A program made the position numbers and the translations under genes. Below are positions 1 to 8,534 of a DNA stretch of 64,000 nucleotides, piece after piece; the first letter of the stretch is position 1, and every line of letters starts with the position of its first letter. Location of the stretch: NCBI RefSeq assembly GCF_025466085.1, contig NZ_JANLOD010000041.1, forward strand, positions 78,354 through 142,353, read 5' to 3'. The notes below the pieces were generated by a model. The model was given only the letters and a program-made list of their open reading frames with translations. It was not told where the DNA came from and made no database searches. The DNA is from Pseudomonas sp. 14P_8.1_Bac3. Its GTDB lineage: Bacteria > Pseudomonadota > Gammaproteobacteria > Pseudomonadales > Pseudomonadaceae.

Positions 1-127
1 GATCCTGCCGTTGAACCTGCACGCCTGAATTATCCACAGGCTCAAGGCTGGCAGCCTGCAACATCACCGGGAACATCAACAGGCCCATGGCAGCGATGGG
101 CAACAGCAACGCATGAATAGGTTTCAT
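1..127 (-). CDS. Truncated exported protein (N-terminal part only)
   Basis: An open frame runs off the left edge of the window. It begins at an ATG (complement of 125-127) with GGAG about 11 bases upstream. The first residues are a typical Sec signal peptide: MKPIHALLLP, then a hydrophobic stretch containing AAMGLLMFPVML, and a probable cleavage after AA-SLEP. Only about 42 residues are present, so the family cannot be named. It is divergent from the gene starting at 389. Confidence 0.5.
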   Translation of the reverse strand, partial: MKPIHALLLPIAAMGLLMFPVMLQAASLEPVDNSGVQVQRQD

Positions 128-388
128 AGGGGGGACTCCCGAGCTCCACGGAGCTCAATCGTTACCCTTATTTGGATTTGCTGCCGACCGTCCTGGTTTC
201 AGATTGATTAGTGCTTGAGCTCACTGCGAATTGGACTACACATGGTTTCCTCGGGTGCGGATTGCCGTAGGAGCGATCCTGCAAATCCAATCGGACTTTC
301 CTTCCGGTTTTACAGCCGCGCCCGGCATCCCCGCCCCCACCGTCGCTGCCATCCTCTCCTGCCTGTTCATCCCTCGGCGGAAGATTTC

Positions 389-1441
389 ATGAGCCTACCC
401 AAACCTGAAAGCACGCAGGACCTTCAACTCGCCTCGCTGTTGGGCAATCTTGGCGAGCTGATCCGCCAGGCCCGGCAGAAAGTGCTGCGAACGGTTGATA
501 CCGTGCAGGTGCAAACCTGCTGGCAGATCGGACGCCATATCGTGGAGTTCGAGCAGGAAGGGGCTCGACGGGCGGAGTATGGGAAGCAGTTGCTGGCAAC
601 GCTGGCCCGGAATCTGACAGAGGACTTTGGCAAAGGCTTTGACGCCTCCAACCTTCGCTATATGCGCCTCTTTTATAAGGCGTTTCCAATTCGTGACGCA
701 CTGCGTCACGAATTGAGCTGGACCCACTATCGCAGACTGCTGCGAGTCGACAGCGACAAGGCACGCCGTTGGTACATGAACGAAGCCGCCAACCAAAACT
801 GGTCGAGCCGCGCCCTGGAACGTCAGATCAACACCCTCTACTACGAGCGCTTGCTGACGAGCCGTGACCGGGCTGCCGTAGAGCAGGAAGCCGCCAGCAA
901 CATTCAGAAAATGAACGTACAGCCCAGGGACTTCATCAGGGATCCGGTCATGCTGGAGTTTCTGGGTATGCCCAACACAGGCTTGAACCAGGAAACCAAT
1001 CTCGAGCAGGCATTGATCAACCAGCTTCAGGCCTTCCTGCTCGAACTGGGCAAAGGATTTGCGTTCATCGCGCGCCAACAGCGCATCAGCACCGACAGCA
1101 AAGACTTCTACATTGATCTGGTGTTCTACAACTACCTGCTCAAGTGCTTCGTCATCTTCGATCTCAAACGCGGCGAGCTGACCCATCAGGACGTTGGCCA
1201 GATGGACATGTACGTTCGAATGTATGACGACCTCAAACGCGGACCGGAGGACGGGCCCACCGTTGGCATCATTCTCTGTGCGCAAAAGGACGAATCGGTG
1301 GTGCGCTACTCGATGCTGAAAGACACCGAACAGCTTTTCGCCAGCAAATACAGGACAGTACTGCCCAGCGAGGAGGAACTGCGCGCGGAACTGGATCGGG
1401 AACGGGCCGCGCTTCAAGACCGCGCTCTGGCCATGGATTAA
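389..1441 (+). CDS. YhcG-family protein, DUF1016 N-terminal plus PDDEXK nuclease domain
   Basis: The product has 350 residues, about the usual length of the YhcG/DUF1016 family. The N-terminal half carries the family's helical DUF1016 pattern (LGELIRQARQKVLRTVDT, then GRHIVEFEQEG). The C-terminal half looks like the PDDEXK-type nuclease fold: FAFIARQQRI, then DFYIDLVFYN, then FVIFDLKRGEL, giving a D...D-x-K arrangement. The frame is open upstream to 215, but the ATG at 389 (MSLPKPEST) has GGAAG just before it and gives the family length, so I chose it. Members are often found near restriction or toxin loci; no partner gene lies next to this one. Substrate is unknown. Confidence 0.85.
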   Translation: MSLPKPESTQDLQLASLLGNLGELIRQARQKVLRTVDTVQVQTCWQIGRHIVEFEQEGARRAEYGKQLLATLARNLTEDFGKGFDASNLRYMRLFYKAFPIRDALRHELSWTHYRRLLRVDSDKARRWYMNEAANQNWSSRALERQINTLYYERLLTSRDRAAVEQEAASNIQKMNVQPRDFIRDPVMLEFLGMPNTGLNQETNLEQALINQLQAFLLELGKGFAFIARQQRISTDSKDFYIDLVFYNYLLKCFVIFDLKRGELTHQDVGQMDMYVRMYDDLKRGPEDGPTVGIILCAQKDESVVRYSMLKDTEQLFASKYRTVLPSEEELRAELDRERAALQDRALAMD

Positions 1442-1509
1442 CCACGGACGATTGTCCACCCGCCCCGTGAAGACTATCGTTGGCAACTCCCCGCAAAGGT
1501 TCGAAGTCG

Positions 1510-2490
1510 ATGAATGTGCAGGACACGTCACTGGCCCCCGCTCAAATCGAGTCGCCGCTGCCAGCCTCCGCTTCCGGCGAACCGTTCAGGGAGCCCGCGG
1601 CAGACGGCTTTATCCTGGGTGGCTTCACCTGGCGGCACGCCTCTCAAGACACTGCTCGGCCGGTCGTCATCATCAACGCCGCCACCTCGGTGCGCTGCCG
1701 ACACTATTCACGCTTCGCCGACTACCTGTTCTCCAACGGCTTCGACGTCGTCACCTATGATTATCGCGGCATCGGCGAATCGCGACCTGAGTCTCTAAAA
1801 GGATTGAAGGCGTCATGGTCCGACTGGGGCGCACTGGACTTCCAGGCGATGCTCGAGCGCGCTGAGCGCGAATTCCCCGGCCAGCCCATCGACGTGGTCG
1901 GCCACAGCTTTGGCGGCTGTGCAGCGGGCCTGGGGGTGTCCGGGAAGATTATCCGGCGCCTGGTGACGGTCGGCGCACAATTCGCTTACTGGCGCGACTA
2001 CGCGCCGGCTCATCGCTGGCGCATGTTCGGTAAGTGGCATGTGGTGATGCCGTTGATCACGATGATTTGCGGCTACTTTCCCGGCAAACGCCTTGGTTGG
2101 CTGGAAGACACGCCCGCCGGGGTGGTTCGCGACTGGGCAATGCCCACTACTCGATATGAGACGCGCCCCAGCGGCCGCGCGCTCAACGCAAAAATCGGCC
2201 AGATGCCCTTCGCAACGATGACTGCGAACACCCTGGCGATCAGCATCACGGACGATCCCTACGGCACGATCCCCGCCATCGAACGCCTGCTCGGTTACTT
2301 CACCGGCGGCACGAACACCCACCTGCGAATCGCCCCCGAAGACATCGGCGAAGAACAGGTCGGACATTTCGCCTTTTTTCGCAGCGCATACCAAGCCACA
2401 CTATGGCCCATAGCATTGTCCTGGCTGCACAGTGGCGAGCTGCCCCGCGATACGCCCGGGCGGATAGTGCCGCGCAGCGAATCCCTTTAA
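1510..2490 (+). CDS. Alpha/beta-fold hydrolase
   Basis: The product has 326 residues with the alpha/beta hydrolase layout: a strand and oxyanion region (PVVIINAATSVRCRHY), a second strand with FDVVTYDYRGIGES, and the nucleophile elbow GHSFGG with Ser as predicted nucleophile. A late His is likely in the GHFAFFR segment. It resembles the YheT/BEM46-like predicted serine hydrolases of Pseudomonas, usually annotated only as alpha/beta hydrolase. The ATG at 1510 (MNVQDTSL) is preferred over an upstream TTG in frame. It lies 68 bases after the YhcG-type gene and 20 bases before the next gene. The substrate cannot be told from sequence. Confidence 0.85.
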   Translation: MNVQDTSLAPAQIESPLPASASGEPFREPAADGFILGGFTWRHASQDTARPVVIINAATSVRCRHYSRFADYLFSNGFDVVTYDYRGIGESRPESLKGLKASWSDWGALDFQAMLERAEREFPGQPIDVVGHSFGGCAAGLGVSGKIIRRLVTVGAQFAYWRDYAPAHRWRMFGKWHVVMPLITMICGYFPGKRLGWLEDTPAGVVRDWAMPTTRYETRPSGRALNAKIGQMPFATMTANTLAISITDDPYGTIPAIERLLGYFTGGTNTHLRIAPEDIGEEQVGHFAFFRSAYQATLWPIALSWLHSGELPRDTPGRIVPRSESL

Positions 2491-2510
2491 CGCACGATGG
2501 ATCAAAACCC

Positions 2511-2927
2511 ATGGGCTCCGCCAACAAACAGCAGAAACGCGCGACCCGCGCCAAAGCCAAGGCCAAGCAGAACCGCACCCAACGGCCTGCCGCGCCGGTC
2601 GAGCTGGACCCGAACGATGATCGCATCGACTTCGAATCGGTGGACCTGACCGACCTGTTCAAAGAAATGATCGACGCCGAAAAGATCAGCCAGCAGGCCA
2701 TGTGCACGGTGTTCCTCGAGCACCCGCTGCTCGCGCTGGTGCTGCTGCAGGAAGGCGAGGAAACCGCCACGGACTTCATCATTGCCGCGCTGATCGAATA
2801 TCGCCAATGGTCTACCGAAACAGACGAAGCCGGCGCCCTGGCCTGGATCGAATCCCCAGCCTTCCAGGTTGATTACGTCGCGGCTTCCGCAGCCATCGCC
2901 GCCCAAAATCCACCGACACCGAACTGA
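2511..2927 (+). CDS. Conserved hypothetical protein, tandem paralogue 1
   Basis: The product has 138 residues. It begins MGSANKQQKRATRAKAKAKQ, a strongly basic N-terminal segment, and continues with acidic helical sequence including LFKEMIDAEKISQQAM and ALIEYRQW. It is clearly homologous to the next gene (2934-3386), sharing the NKQQKRA-x-RAK-x-KAKQ start and the DYRMW/EYRQW segment near the C-terminus. I know no function. The start at 2511 was chosen because the homology with the paralogue begins there; the frame is open further upstream inside the hydrolase gene. The basic head and acidic body could suit nucleic-acid binding, but that is only inference. Confidence 0.75.
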   Translation: MGSANKQQKRATRAKAKAKQNRTQRPAAPVELDPNDDRIDFESVDLTDLFKEMIDAEKISQQAMCTVFLEHPLLALVLLQEGEETATDFIIAALIEYRQWSTETDEAGALAWIESPAFQVDYVAASAAIAAQNPPTPN

Positions 2928-2933
2928 GTTCCC

Positions 2934-3386
2934 ATGGCATCCCTGAACAAGCAGCAGAAACGCGCCAAGCGCGCCAAGATCAAAGCCAAACAGATCAACA
3001 TCCACGGCCGAAAACCCGCCGCACTGGACGATGAGCTGGGCGACATCGGTGAGCCAATCCCGGAATACACCCTGGCGATGTTCAGCAAAATGCGCGACGC
3101 CGAAGCCACCAGCCGCAACGACATGCTGCTGACACTGTTGTCGAACCTCGCCGACATCATCAACGAGCATCCAGAACTGCTGGACATGGAAAACGCCGAC
3201 AACGAAGCCATGGCCGCGACCCACCTGGCTGCCGACATGCTGATCGACTACCGCATGTGGGCCGACGGCATGGACCGCGACACCGCTCAGGCGTGGCTGA
3301 CCGATCCACAGTTCATCACCGACTTCGGCGATGCACTGGACAGCTATCGTCAGTCGCTGGAGGCGCGGGAAGAAAAGAGCGAGTAA
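2934..3386 (+). CDS. Conserved hypothetical protein, tandem paralogue 2
   Basis: The product has 150 residues and starts six bases after the stop of its paralogue, so the two are surely co-transcribed. The N-terminus MASLNKQQKRAKRAKIKAKQ is rich in Lys and Arg; the rest is acidic and probably all helical (MFSKMRDAEATSRNDM, MLIDYRMWADGM, AWLTDPQFITDF). It ends with a charged tail (EAREEKSE). A strong terminator hairpin follows at 3405-3443. No function is known to me. Confidence 0.8.
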   Translation: MASLNKQQKRAKRAKIKAKQINIHGRKPAALDDELGDIGEPIPEYTLAMFSKMRDAEATSRNDMLLTLLSNLADIINEHPELLDMENADNEAMAATHLAADMLIDYRMWADGMDRDTAQAWLTDPQFITDFGDALDSYRQSLEAREEKSE

Positions 3387-3404
3387 TCGCCTTTGAGTGA
3401 AAAC

Positions 3405-3443
3405 AAAAATGGCCGCATGTCCTTACAGACCGCGGCCGTTTTT
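3405..3443 (+). terminator. Rho-independent terminator after the paralogue pair
   Basis: AAAAATGGCCGC pairs with GCGGCCGTTTTT around a loop that itself contains GTC...GAC, followed by a T run. It is the stop signal of the 1510-3386 gene group. A near-copy lies at 4216-4258 after vapC (see findings). Confidence 0.9.
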
Positions 3444-3503
3444 CTGAGACGTGGCAAATAAACCATTTGGAATGACCTTTTGTCAGTGCCGATGTATATC
3501 CCG

Positions 3504-3531
3504 TTGACATATCCCTCTAGAAATCTACTCT
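3504..3531 (+). promoter_or_regulatory. Predicted promoter of vapBC
   Basis: TTGACA at 3504-3509 is a perfect -35 box. A TACTCT at 3526-3531 with a 16-base spacer is a weak -10. The promoter region is A+T-rich compared with the flanking genes. VapB normally represses such a promoter with VapC; I see no convincing long palindrome here. Confidence 0.5.
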
Positions 3532-3566
3532 GTGAAGGACGAGACCGTTAGAAACAGGGAGGCCAA

Positions 3567-3797
3567 ATGGAACAGACAACACTTTTCATGAGCAATCGAA
3601 GCCAGGCTGTCCGCCTTCCCAAAGCCGTTGCAATGCCAAGCGATGTAAAAAGAGTGAACGTAATTGCTATCGGCAGAGCTCGCCTTATTACTCCCGCGGA
3701 CGAGACGTGGGATAGCTGGTTCGACGGAGGCAGCGTAAGTACAGATTTCATGACCAATCGTGAACAACCCATCGATCAGGAGCGTGAATCGTTCTGA
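3567..3797 (+). CDS. vapB: Type II antitoxin, VapB family
   Basis: The product has 76 residues. The N-terminal part MEQTTLFMSNRSQAVRLPK is the hallmark of VapB antitoxins with an AbrB/SpoVT-like DNA-binding domain; the C-terminal tail (ETWDSWFDGG) is the toxin-binding segment. A strong ribosome site GGGAGG sits 5 bases before the ATG. The stop codon overlaps the start of vapC by one base (TGATG), the usual translational coupling of these modules. In the family the antitoxin neutralises the RNase toxin and represses the operon. Confidence 0.93.
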   Translation: MEQTTLFMSNRSQAVRLPKAVAMPSDVKRVNVIAIGRARLITPADETWDSWFDGGSVSTDFMTNREQPIDQERESF

Positions 3798-4204
3798 TGA
3801 TCAAGTTCATGCTCGATACCAACATCTGCATTTTCACCATCAAAAACAAACCGCAAATTGTTAGAGAGGCTTTTAACCTCCATGACGGGCAGTTGTGTAT
3901 TAGCGCTGTCACGCTGATGGAGTTAATTTACGGTGCCGAAAAATCGGCAGCTCCCGAAAAGAACCTCGCGGTGATCGAGGGCATGGCGGCACGCCTCGAT
4001 GTATTGCCCTTTGACAATGAAGCCGCTGCGCACACCGGAATGATTCGATCCGAACTCGCAAAGGCTGGAACCCCCATAGGCCCCTATGACCAGATGATCG
4101 CCGGGCATGCGCGCTCACGAGGGTTGATCGTGGTCACCAACAACAGGCGAGAGTTTGAACGGGTCCCAGGTATACGTGTGCAGGACTGGACTCAACCCGA
4201 TTAA
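3797..4204 (+). CDS. vapC: Type II toxin, VapC family PIN-domain ribonuclease
   Basis: The product has 135 residues, standard for VapC. PIN catalytic acidic residues are visible: D7 in MLDTNIC, E42 in LMELIYG, D98 in YDQMIAG, and the TNNRREFERV motif near residue 114. VapC toxins are Mg-dependent endoribonucleases that often cut initiator tRNA or the sarcin-ricin loop; the target here is not predictable. All key residues are intact, so the toxin is probably functional. The module sits between two near-identical terminators. Confidence 0.93.
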   Translation: MIKFMLDTNICIFTIKNKPQIVREAFNLHDGQLCISAVTLMELIYGAEKSAAPEKNLAVIEGMAARLDVLPFDNEAAAHTGMIRSELAKAGTPIGPYDQMIAGHARSRGLIVVTNNRREFERVPGIRVQDWTQPD

Positions 4205-4215
4205 ATCGAGCATCG

Positions 4216-4258
4216 AAAAAAACGGCCGCCCGTCCTTACAGACAGCGGCCATTTTTTT
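4216..4258 (+). terminator. Rho-independent terminator after vapC
   Basis: An A-run, CGGCCGC, a loop with GTCCTTACAGAC, GCGGCC and a T7 run. It differs from the hairpin at 3405-3443 at only a few positions, including the loop, so the two share ancestry rather than just shape. Confidence 0.88.
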
Positions 4259-4276
4259 GCAAACGTCAAACACCCA

Positions 4277-4603
4277 TCAGGCAGCAACAGCATCCAGGCG
4301 TGGAATTTCCATGCCGATCTTGGCGCTGGCGTAGCTCAGGTCGCCGCTGGCGATGGATTGAGCCTTGAAGCCGGCGCCGATCAGGTCGCGCACGTAGAGC
4401 TTGTTGTAGATGAACATGAACACGAAGTTGCTGAGGCCGAAGGTGAAGCAGGCCAGGACGAACATGATCGCTGCATACTTGATGTCGCCACGGAACAGCG
4501 GCGGAATGAAGCCAAAGAAAAACACGGTCCACGAAAAGCCGATCGGGGCTTCCTTCATGGCACCCGTGTTAGGGTTTTTGAACACAACCGATGTAAACGC
4601 CAT
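4277..4603 (-). CDS. Small membrane protein, probable DUF2628-like
   Basis: The product has 108 residues and begins MAFTSVVFKNPNTG, with AGGAGA upstream of the ATG. Two or three hydrophobic segments are visible: FSWTVFFFGFIPPLF, YAAIMFVLACFTFGLSNFVFMFIY (possibly two helices). A soluble C-terminal part follows (KAQSIASGDLSYASAKIGMEIPRLD). The pattern of a short cytosolic head, FxWtvFFFGFiPpLFRGD and a membrane part resembles DUF2628/HrgC-type proteins, whose function is unknown. It appears to be a single-gene unit convergent with vapBC. Confidence 0.75.
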   Translation of the reverse strand: MAFTSVVFKNPNTGAMKEAPIGFSWTVFFFGFIPPLFRGDIKYAAIMFVLACFTFGLSNFVFMFIYNKLYVRDLIGAGFKAQSIASGDLSYASAKIGMEIPRLDAVAA

Positions 4604-4965
4604 GCCTGTCTCCTTGATGCCCCAATGGGTTGGCTGAATGGCCGGGCTATCTCCATGCAGCGCTGGCCGTGGCTGCCACGCAAACGGCAGGCGCACGCAA
4701 ATGCATCTGTGAAACGCGGCAGATGAGAGAGCAGGCAAAAAAGTCGGGGGCTTTAGCCGGGAAGGCTGGGGGCGTCGAACAATCCATGTCCTGAAACTCC
4801 ATCGTACCCGCAACAGCGAGATACACATTCGGCGAGAAGGCTACTATTTAGACATCATCGTGTCCATCACCAGGCCAACCGATAAAGCGCTTGAATGAAA
4901 GCAGAAACGACCGCGATCATTTCTGATGGCGGTCGTTTCAGGTACAGCGACAGCGGCCGTGAGAC
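4604..4965. other. Intergenic region between two minus-strand genes
   Basis: This 362-base stretch holds the promoter of the small membrane protein gene and the terminator at 4905-4938. Frames crossing it look like chance openings in GC-rich sequence. I see no other feature. Confidence 0.6.
4905..4938 (-). terminator. Terminator of the permease gene
   Basis: AAACGACCGC pairs with GCGGTCGTTT around a 14-base loop; in the minus direction the stem ends in a short T run. It lies just beyond the stop of the gene ending at 4966. Confidence 0.75.
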
Positions 4966-6357
4966 TCAGCGCGTCACGGCGGCAACCAATGGCTCATTGC
5001 GACGGCGGCGAGCCACGAACAAACCAGCAGCCACCACGCATAGACTCAGTACACCGGTTGCGAGGATTTCCACGCGATGGGCTTCCTGAAACAGCATGAC
5101 GGTCAGGGCCACGATAATGAAGATGATCACCGCATAGGTCAGGCCCGGGAACAGCCACATGCGGAAGGCGATCTTTTCACCGCGGGCCATGCGCTGCTTG
5201 CGCATGCGCAGTTGCGAAAACGCGATCACCAGGTACACCAGCAGGGCGATGGCGCCGGAACTGGCCAGCAGGAATTCGAACACGGCGGCCGGGGCCACGT
5301 AATTGGCGAATACCGCGAGGAACGCAGCAGCGGTCGACAGCATCACGGCCCAGTACGGCGTGCCGCTCTTGTTGGTGCGTTGGGAAACGGCCGGCGCATC
5401 GCCGCGCTTGCCCAACGAGAACATCATGCGCGAAGCGGTGTAGAGCGCCGAGTTCAGGCAACTGGTCACGGCAACCAACACCACGATATCGACGATCAGC
5501 TTGGCATTCGGGATGCCCATGCGTTCCAGCACGGTCTGGTAAGAACCTACGGCAGCCAGTACCGGGTCATTCCAAGGCACCAGCGCCACGACGATGAAGA
5601 TCGAAACGAGGTAGAACAAGCCAATCCGCCAGATCACCGAGTTGGTAGCCTTGGAAATCTGCTGGCCCGGATTCTTCGATTCCGCGGCCGCGATGGTCAC
5701 GATCTCGGTGCCCATGAAGGAGAACATGGTGGTCAGGATCGCGCCCAGCACCGCGCCCATGCCGTTCGGCAGGAAACCTTGGGTGTCGAACAGGTGCGAC
5801 ACACCGCTGACCTGACTGGTCGGCAGGAAGCCGAAGATCGCCAGAATGCCGAGACCAATGAAACCGATGATCGCCACGACTTTGACCAGGGCGAACCAGA
5901 ATTCGAATTCACCGTAGTTCTTCACGCTGAACAGGTTGGTGATCGTCAGCAGCAACGTGATGACCAGCGTGAACGCCCAGATCGCCACATTCGGGAACCA
6001 GGCGTGCAGGATCGTTGCGGCGGCGTTGGCCTCCAGCGGTATCACCAACACCCAGAACCACCAGTAGAGCCAGCCGATGGTGAAACCGGCCCAGTGACCG
6101 ATCGCGCGATCGGCGTAAGTCGAGAACGAGCCAGTGTCCGGCGAGGCGACGGCCATTTCGCCCAACATGCGCATAACCAGAACGACCAGTGCACCCGCAG
6201 CGGCGTAGGCCAACAGCACGGCCGGGCCTGCGGCGGCGATGGCGTGGCCGGAGCCGACGAACAGGCCGGCACCGATAACCCCGGCGATCGACAGCATGGT
6301 CACATGACGCGGTTTGAGCCCCTGTTCGAGGCCATTGGAGCTTGGGGTACTGCTCAT
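4966..6357 (-). CDS. gabP: Amino acid permease, GABA permease (GabP)-like, APC/AAT family
   Basis: The product has 463 residues, the size of E. coli GabP (466). It starts MSSTPSSNGLEQGLKPRHVTM and then shows the AAT-family signature at the first membrane segment (MLSIAGVIGAGLFVGSGHAI, AAAGPAVLLAYAAAG). About twelve hydrophobic segments follow, with the conserved MFSFMGTEIVTIAAAESKNP region and PYWAVMLSTAAAF. It is an inner-membrane proton symporter; GABA is the best guess from overall resemblance, but related AAT transporters of other amino acids cannot be excluded. No gabDT genes are adjacent. Start chosen at the ATG at 6357. Confidence 0.85.
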   Translation of the reverse strand: MSSTPSSNGLEQGLKPRHVTMLSIAGVIGAGLFVGSGHAIAAAGPAVLLAYAAAGALVVLVMRMLGEMAVASPDTGSFSTYADRAIGHWAGFTIGWLYWWFWVLVIPLEANAAATILHAWFPNVAIWAFTLVITLLLTITNLFSVKNYGEFEFWFALVKVVAIIGFIGLGILAIFGFLPTSQVSGVSHLFDTQGFLPNGMGAVLGAILTTMFSFMGTEIVTIAAAESKNPGQQISKATNSVIWRIGLFYLVSIFIVVALVPWNDPVLAAVGSYQTVLERMGIPNAKLIVDIVVLVAVTSCLNSALYTASRMMFSLGKRGDAPAVSQRTNKSGTPYWAVMLSTAAAFLAVFANYVAPAAVFEFLLASSGAIALLVYLVIAFSQLRMRKQRMARGEKIAFRMWLFPGLTYAVIIFIIVALTVMLFQEAHRVEILATGVLSLCVVAAGLFVARRRRNEPLVAAVTR

Positions 6358-6922
6358 TGAAACTACCTTTGTAAGGGAAAGCGATGTGCATCCATCCCGT
6401 CTGGTGTTCCTTCTCGTAAAAAGAAACCAACGGGACGTTCTGGATTCTGCACGCAATAATTGCGCCAAAATGTTACAGACTGGTCAAGCGCGGGGGCTGT
6501 GGCGTGACCGGACAGTCATCGCAACCCATTGAGATTAATGGCAATTCGCCAGAACGTTACCCTGCGACCCACTTTCAAGAACGAATCGGCGCACCGGAAA
6601 CACGCAGAAAAAAGGCTCGACGCACGATAAAAGTGCGGATAGAGACCCTTTGGCCGGATAGCGCTTCCAACACCCGGCCAAAGCTGGCAACATCGCGCCC
6701 TTTTTGCGCAACCCACCGCGCTTTTCATTGGCAAGCCGCTGTTCAAACGGCTGTTCGGTTGATAGCAGCGCGACAGTCTGCTGTACCGATGCGACAACCG
6801 GCCACACACCGCCCGTTTACCGCCCGTAGCGCTGTTGGCTGCCGTTCAGACGCTATGCTAGGTTGGCCGCCTCGCCAGGAAGGCCCGCCAACAGCAGGAG
6901 CGAAACACTATGAGGAATGCAC
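6358..6922. other. Divergent intergenic region, permease / ABC importer
   Basis: This 565-base region separates the divergent permease and ABC transporter genes and should contain both promoters. Several frames of 90-170 codons cross it, but their translations are rich in Arg, Pro and Cys in no recognisable order and none has a convincing start. I could not place a promoter with confidence. Confidence 0.5.
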
Positions 6923-7696
6923 ATGGCTGAGGCCGCGCCCGCGCTTGAAATCCGCAACTTGCACAAACGCTACGGACAGCTTGAGGTGCTCAAAGGCATC
7001 TCGCTGACCGCCCGCGACGGCGATGTGATCTCGATCCTGGGTTCCTCCGGTTCCGGCAAGTCCACCTTCCTGCGTTGCATCAACCTGCTGGAAAATCCGC
7101 AGCAGGGCCAGATCCTGGTGGCCGGCGAAGAACTCAAACTCAAAGCCGCCAAGAACGGCGAACTGGTCGCCGCCGACGGCAAGCAGATCAATCGCCTGCG
7201 CAGCGAGATTGGTTTTGTGTTTCAAAACTTTAATCTGTGGCCGCACATGAGCGTGCTCGACAACATCATCGAAGCACCGCGCCGCGTGCTCGGCCAGAGC
7301 AAGGCCGAAGCCACTGAAGTGGCTGAAGCCCTGCTGGCCAAGGTCGGCATTGCCGACAAGCGCCACGCCTATCCGGCGCAACTCTCCGGCGGCCAGCAAC
7401 AACGCGCCGCCATCGCCCGCACGCTGGCGATGCAACCCAAGGTGATCCTGTTCGACGAACCCACCTCCGCCCTTGACCCGGAAATGGTCCAGGAAGTACT
7501 TAATGTCATCCGCGCATTGGCCGAAGAAGGTCGCACCATGCTGCTGGTCACCCACGAAATGGGCTTCGCCCGTCAGGTGTCCAGCGAAGTGGTGTTCCTC
7601 CACCAGGGCTTGGTAGAAGAGCAAGGATCGCCACAGCAGGTGTTCGAAAACCCGCTTTCGGCGCGCTGCAAACAATTCATGTCCAGCAACCGCTAA
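6923..7696 (+). CDS. ABC transporter ATP-binding protein, polar/basic amino acid importer (HisP-like)
   Basis: The product has 257 residues. Walker A is G40-SSGSGKST, the Q-loop follows in FVFQNFNLW, the ABC signature is LSGGQQQR, Walker B is VILFDEPTSALD and the switch His is in LLVTHEMGFA. This matches HisP and the Lys/Arg/Orn (AotP/HisP) group. I chose the ATG at 6923 because TGAGG lies 7 bases before it; an in-frame ATG at 6917 is less well placed. First gene of a four-gene importer operon: ATPase, binding protein, two permeases. It energises uptake at the inner membrane. Confidence 0.93.
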   Translation: MAEAAPALEIRNLHKRYGQLEVLKGISLTARDGDVISILGSSGSGKSTFLRCINLLENPQQGQILVAGEELKLKAAKNGELVAADGKQINRLRSEIGFVFQNFNLWPHMSVLDNIIEAPRRVLGQSKAEATEVAEALLAKVGIADKRHAYPAQLSGGQQQRAAIARTLAMQPKVILFDEPTSALDPEMVQEVLNVIRALAEEGRTMLLVTHEMGFARQVSSEVVFLHQGLVEEQGSPQQVFENPLSARCKQFMSSNR

Positions 7697-7709
7697 CGGA
7701 GCTACCCGC

Positions 7710-8456
7710 ATGCAGAACTTCAAAAAAATCTTCCTGGCTGCCGCCGTCACCCTGGCGTTCAGCGCCGGTGCCGCCGCCGAGACCTTGAGGATGGGCATCG
7801 AAGCGGCCTACCCGCCGTTCAACAACAAAGATGCCAGTGGCAATGTCGTCGGCTTCGACAAGGAAATCGGCGACGCCCTGTGCGCCAAGATGAAAGTCGA
7901 GTGCACCGTGGTCACCTCCGACTGGGACGGCATCATCCCGGCCCTGAATGCCCAGAAGTTCGATTTCCTGATCTCCTCGATGTCGATCACCGACGAGCGC
8001 AAGCAAGCGGTGGACTTCACCGACCCGTACTACTCGAACAAGCTGCAATTCATCGCCAAGAAAGACGTCGACTTCAAGACCGACAAGGATTCCCTGCAAG
8101 GCAAAGTGATCGGTGCGCAACGCGCGACCCTCGCCGGCACCTGGATGGAAGACCACATGGAAGGCGTTGAAACCAAACTCTATGACACCCAGGAAAACGC
8201 CTACCTCGACCTGACTTCCGGTCGACTGGACGGCATCCTCGCGGACAAATACGTCAACTACGAGTGGCTGAAAAGCGACGCCGGCAAATCCTACGAATTC
8301 AAAGGCGACCCGGTGGAAGAAAGCGACAAGATCGGCATCGCTGTAAGAAAAGGCGACCCGCTTCGCGCGCGACTGAACCTCGCCTTGAAAGAAATCGTTG
8401 CTGACGGCACCTACAAAAAGATCAACGACAAGTACTTCCCGTTCAGCATCTACTGA
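7710..8456 (+). CDS. Periplasmic basic amino acid-binding protein (Lys/Arg/Orn/His type)
   Basis: The product has 248 residues with a clear signal peptide: MQNFKKIFLAAAVTLAFSAGAAA, cleaved before ETLRMG. The mature part follows the family 3 solute-binding pattern: LRMGIEAAYPPFNNKDASG, VGFDKEIGDALCAKM, and MSITDERKQAVDFTDPYY. It captures basic amino acids in the periplasm for the downstream permeases. It starts 14 bases after the ATPase gene. Exact specificity cannot be told, but the best fit is ArgT/HisJ/AotJ. Confidence 0.92.
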   Translation: MQNFKKIFLAAAVTLAFSAGAAAETLRMGIEAAYPPFNNKDASGNVVGFDKEIGDALCAKMKVECTVVTSDWDGIIPALNAQKFDFLISSMSITDERKQAVDFTDPYYSNKLQFIAKKDVDFKTDKDSLQGKVIGAQRATLAGTWMEDHMEGVETKLYDTQENAYLDLTSGRLDGILADKYVNYEWLKSDAGKSYEFKGDPVEESDKIGIAVRKGDPLRARLNLALKEIVADGTYKKINDKYFPFSIY

Positions 8457-8534
8457 TCCTGACCTGCCTGACTGGCGCCGCTCACTGACGGCGCCCGTCC
8501 TTGGCATTGCCTGCCGCGATTTGAAAAGAAATCC

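Noticed and set aside
5077..6360. Long open frame of 427 codons antisense to the GABA-type permease
   Set aside because: The translation is rich in His, Arg and Gln with no domain; it mirrors the codon bias of the real gene on the other strand.
6504..7007. Possible gene between the permease and the ABC operon
   Set aside because: It overlaps the start of the ATPase gene, has no ribosome site and no recognisable motif.
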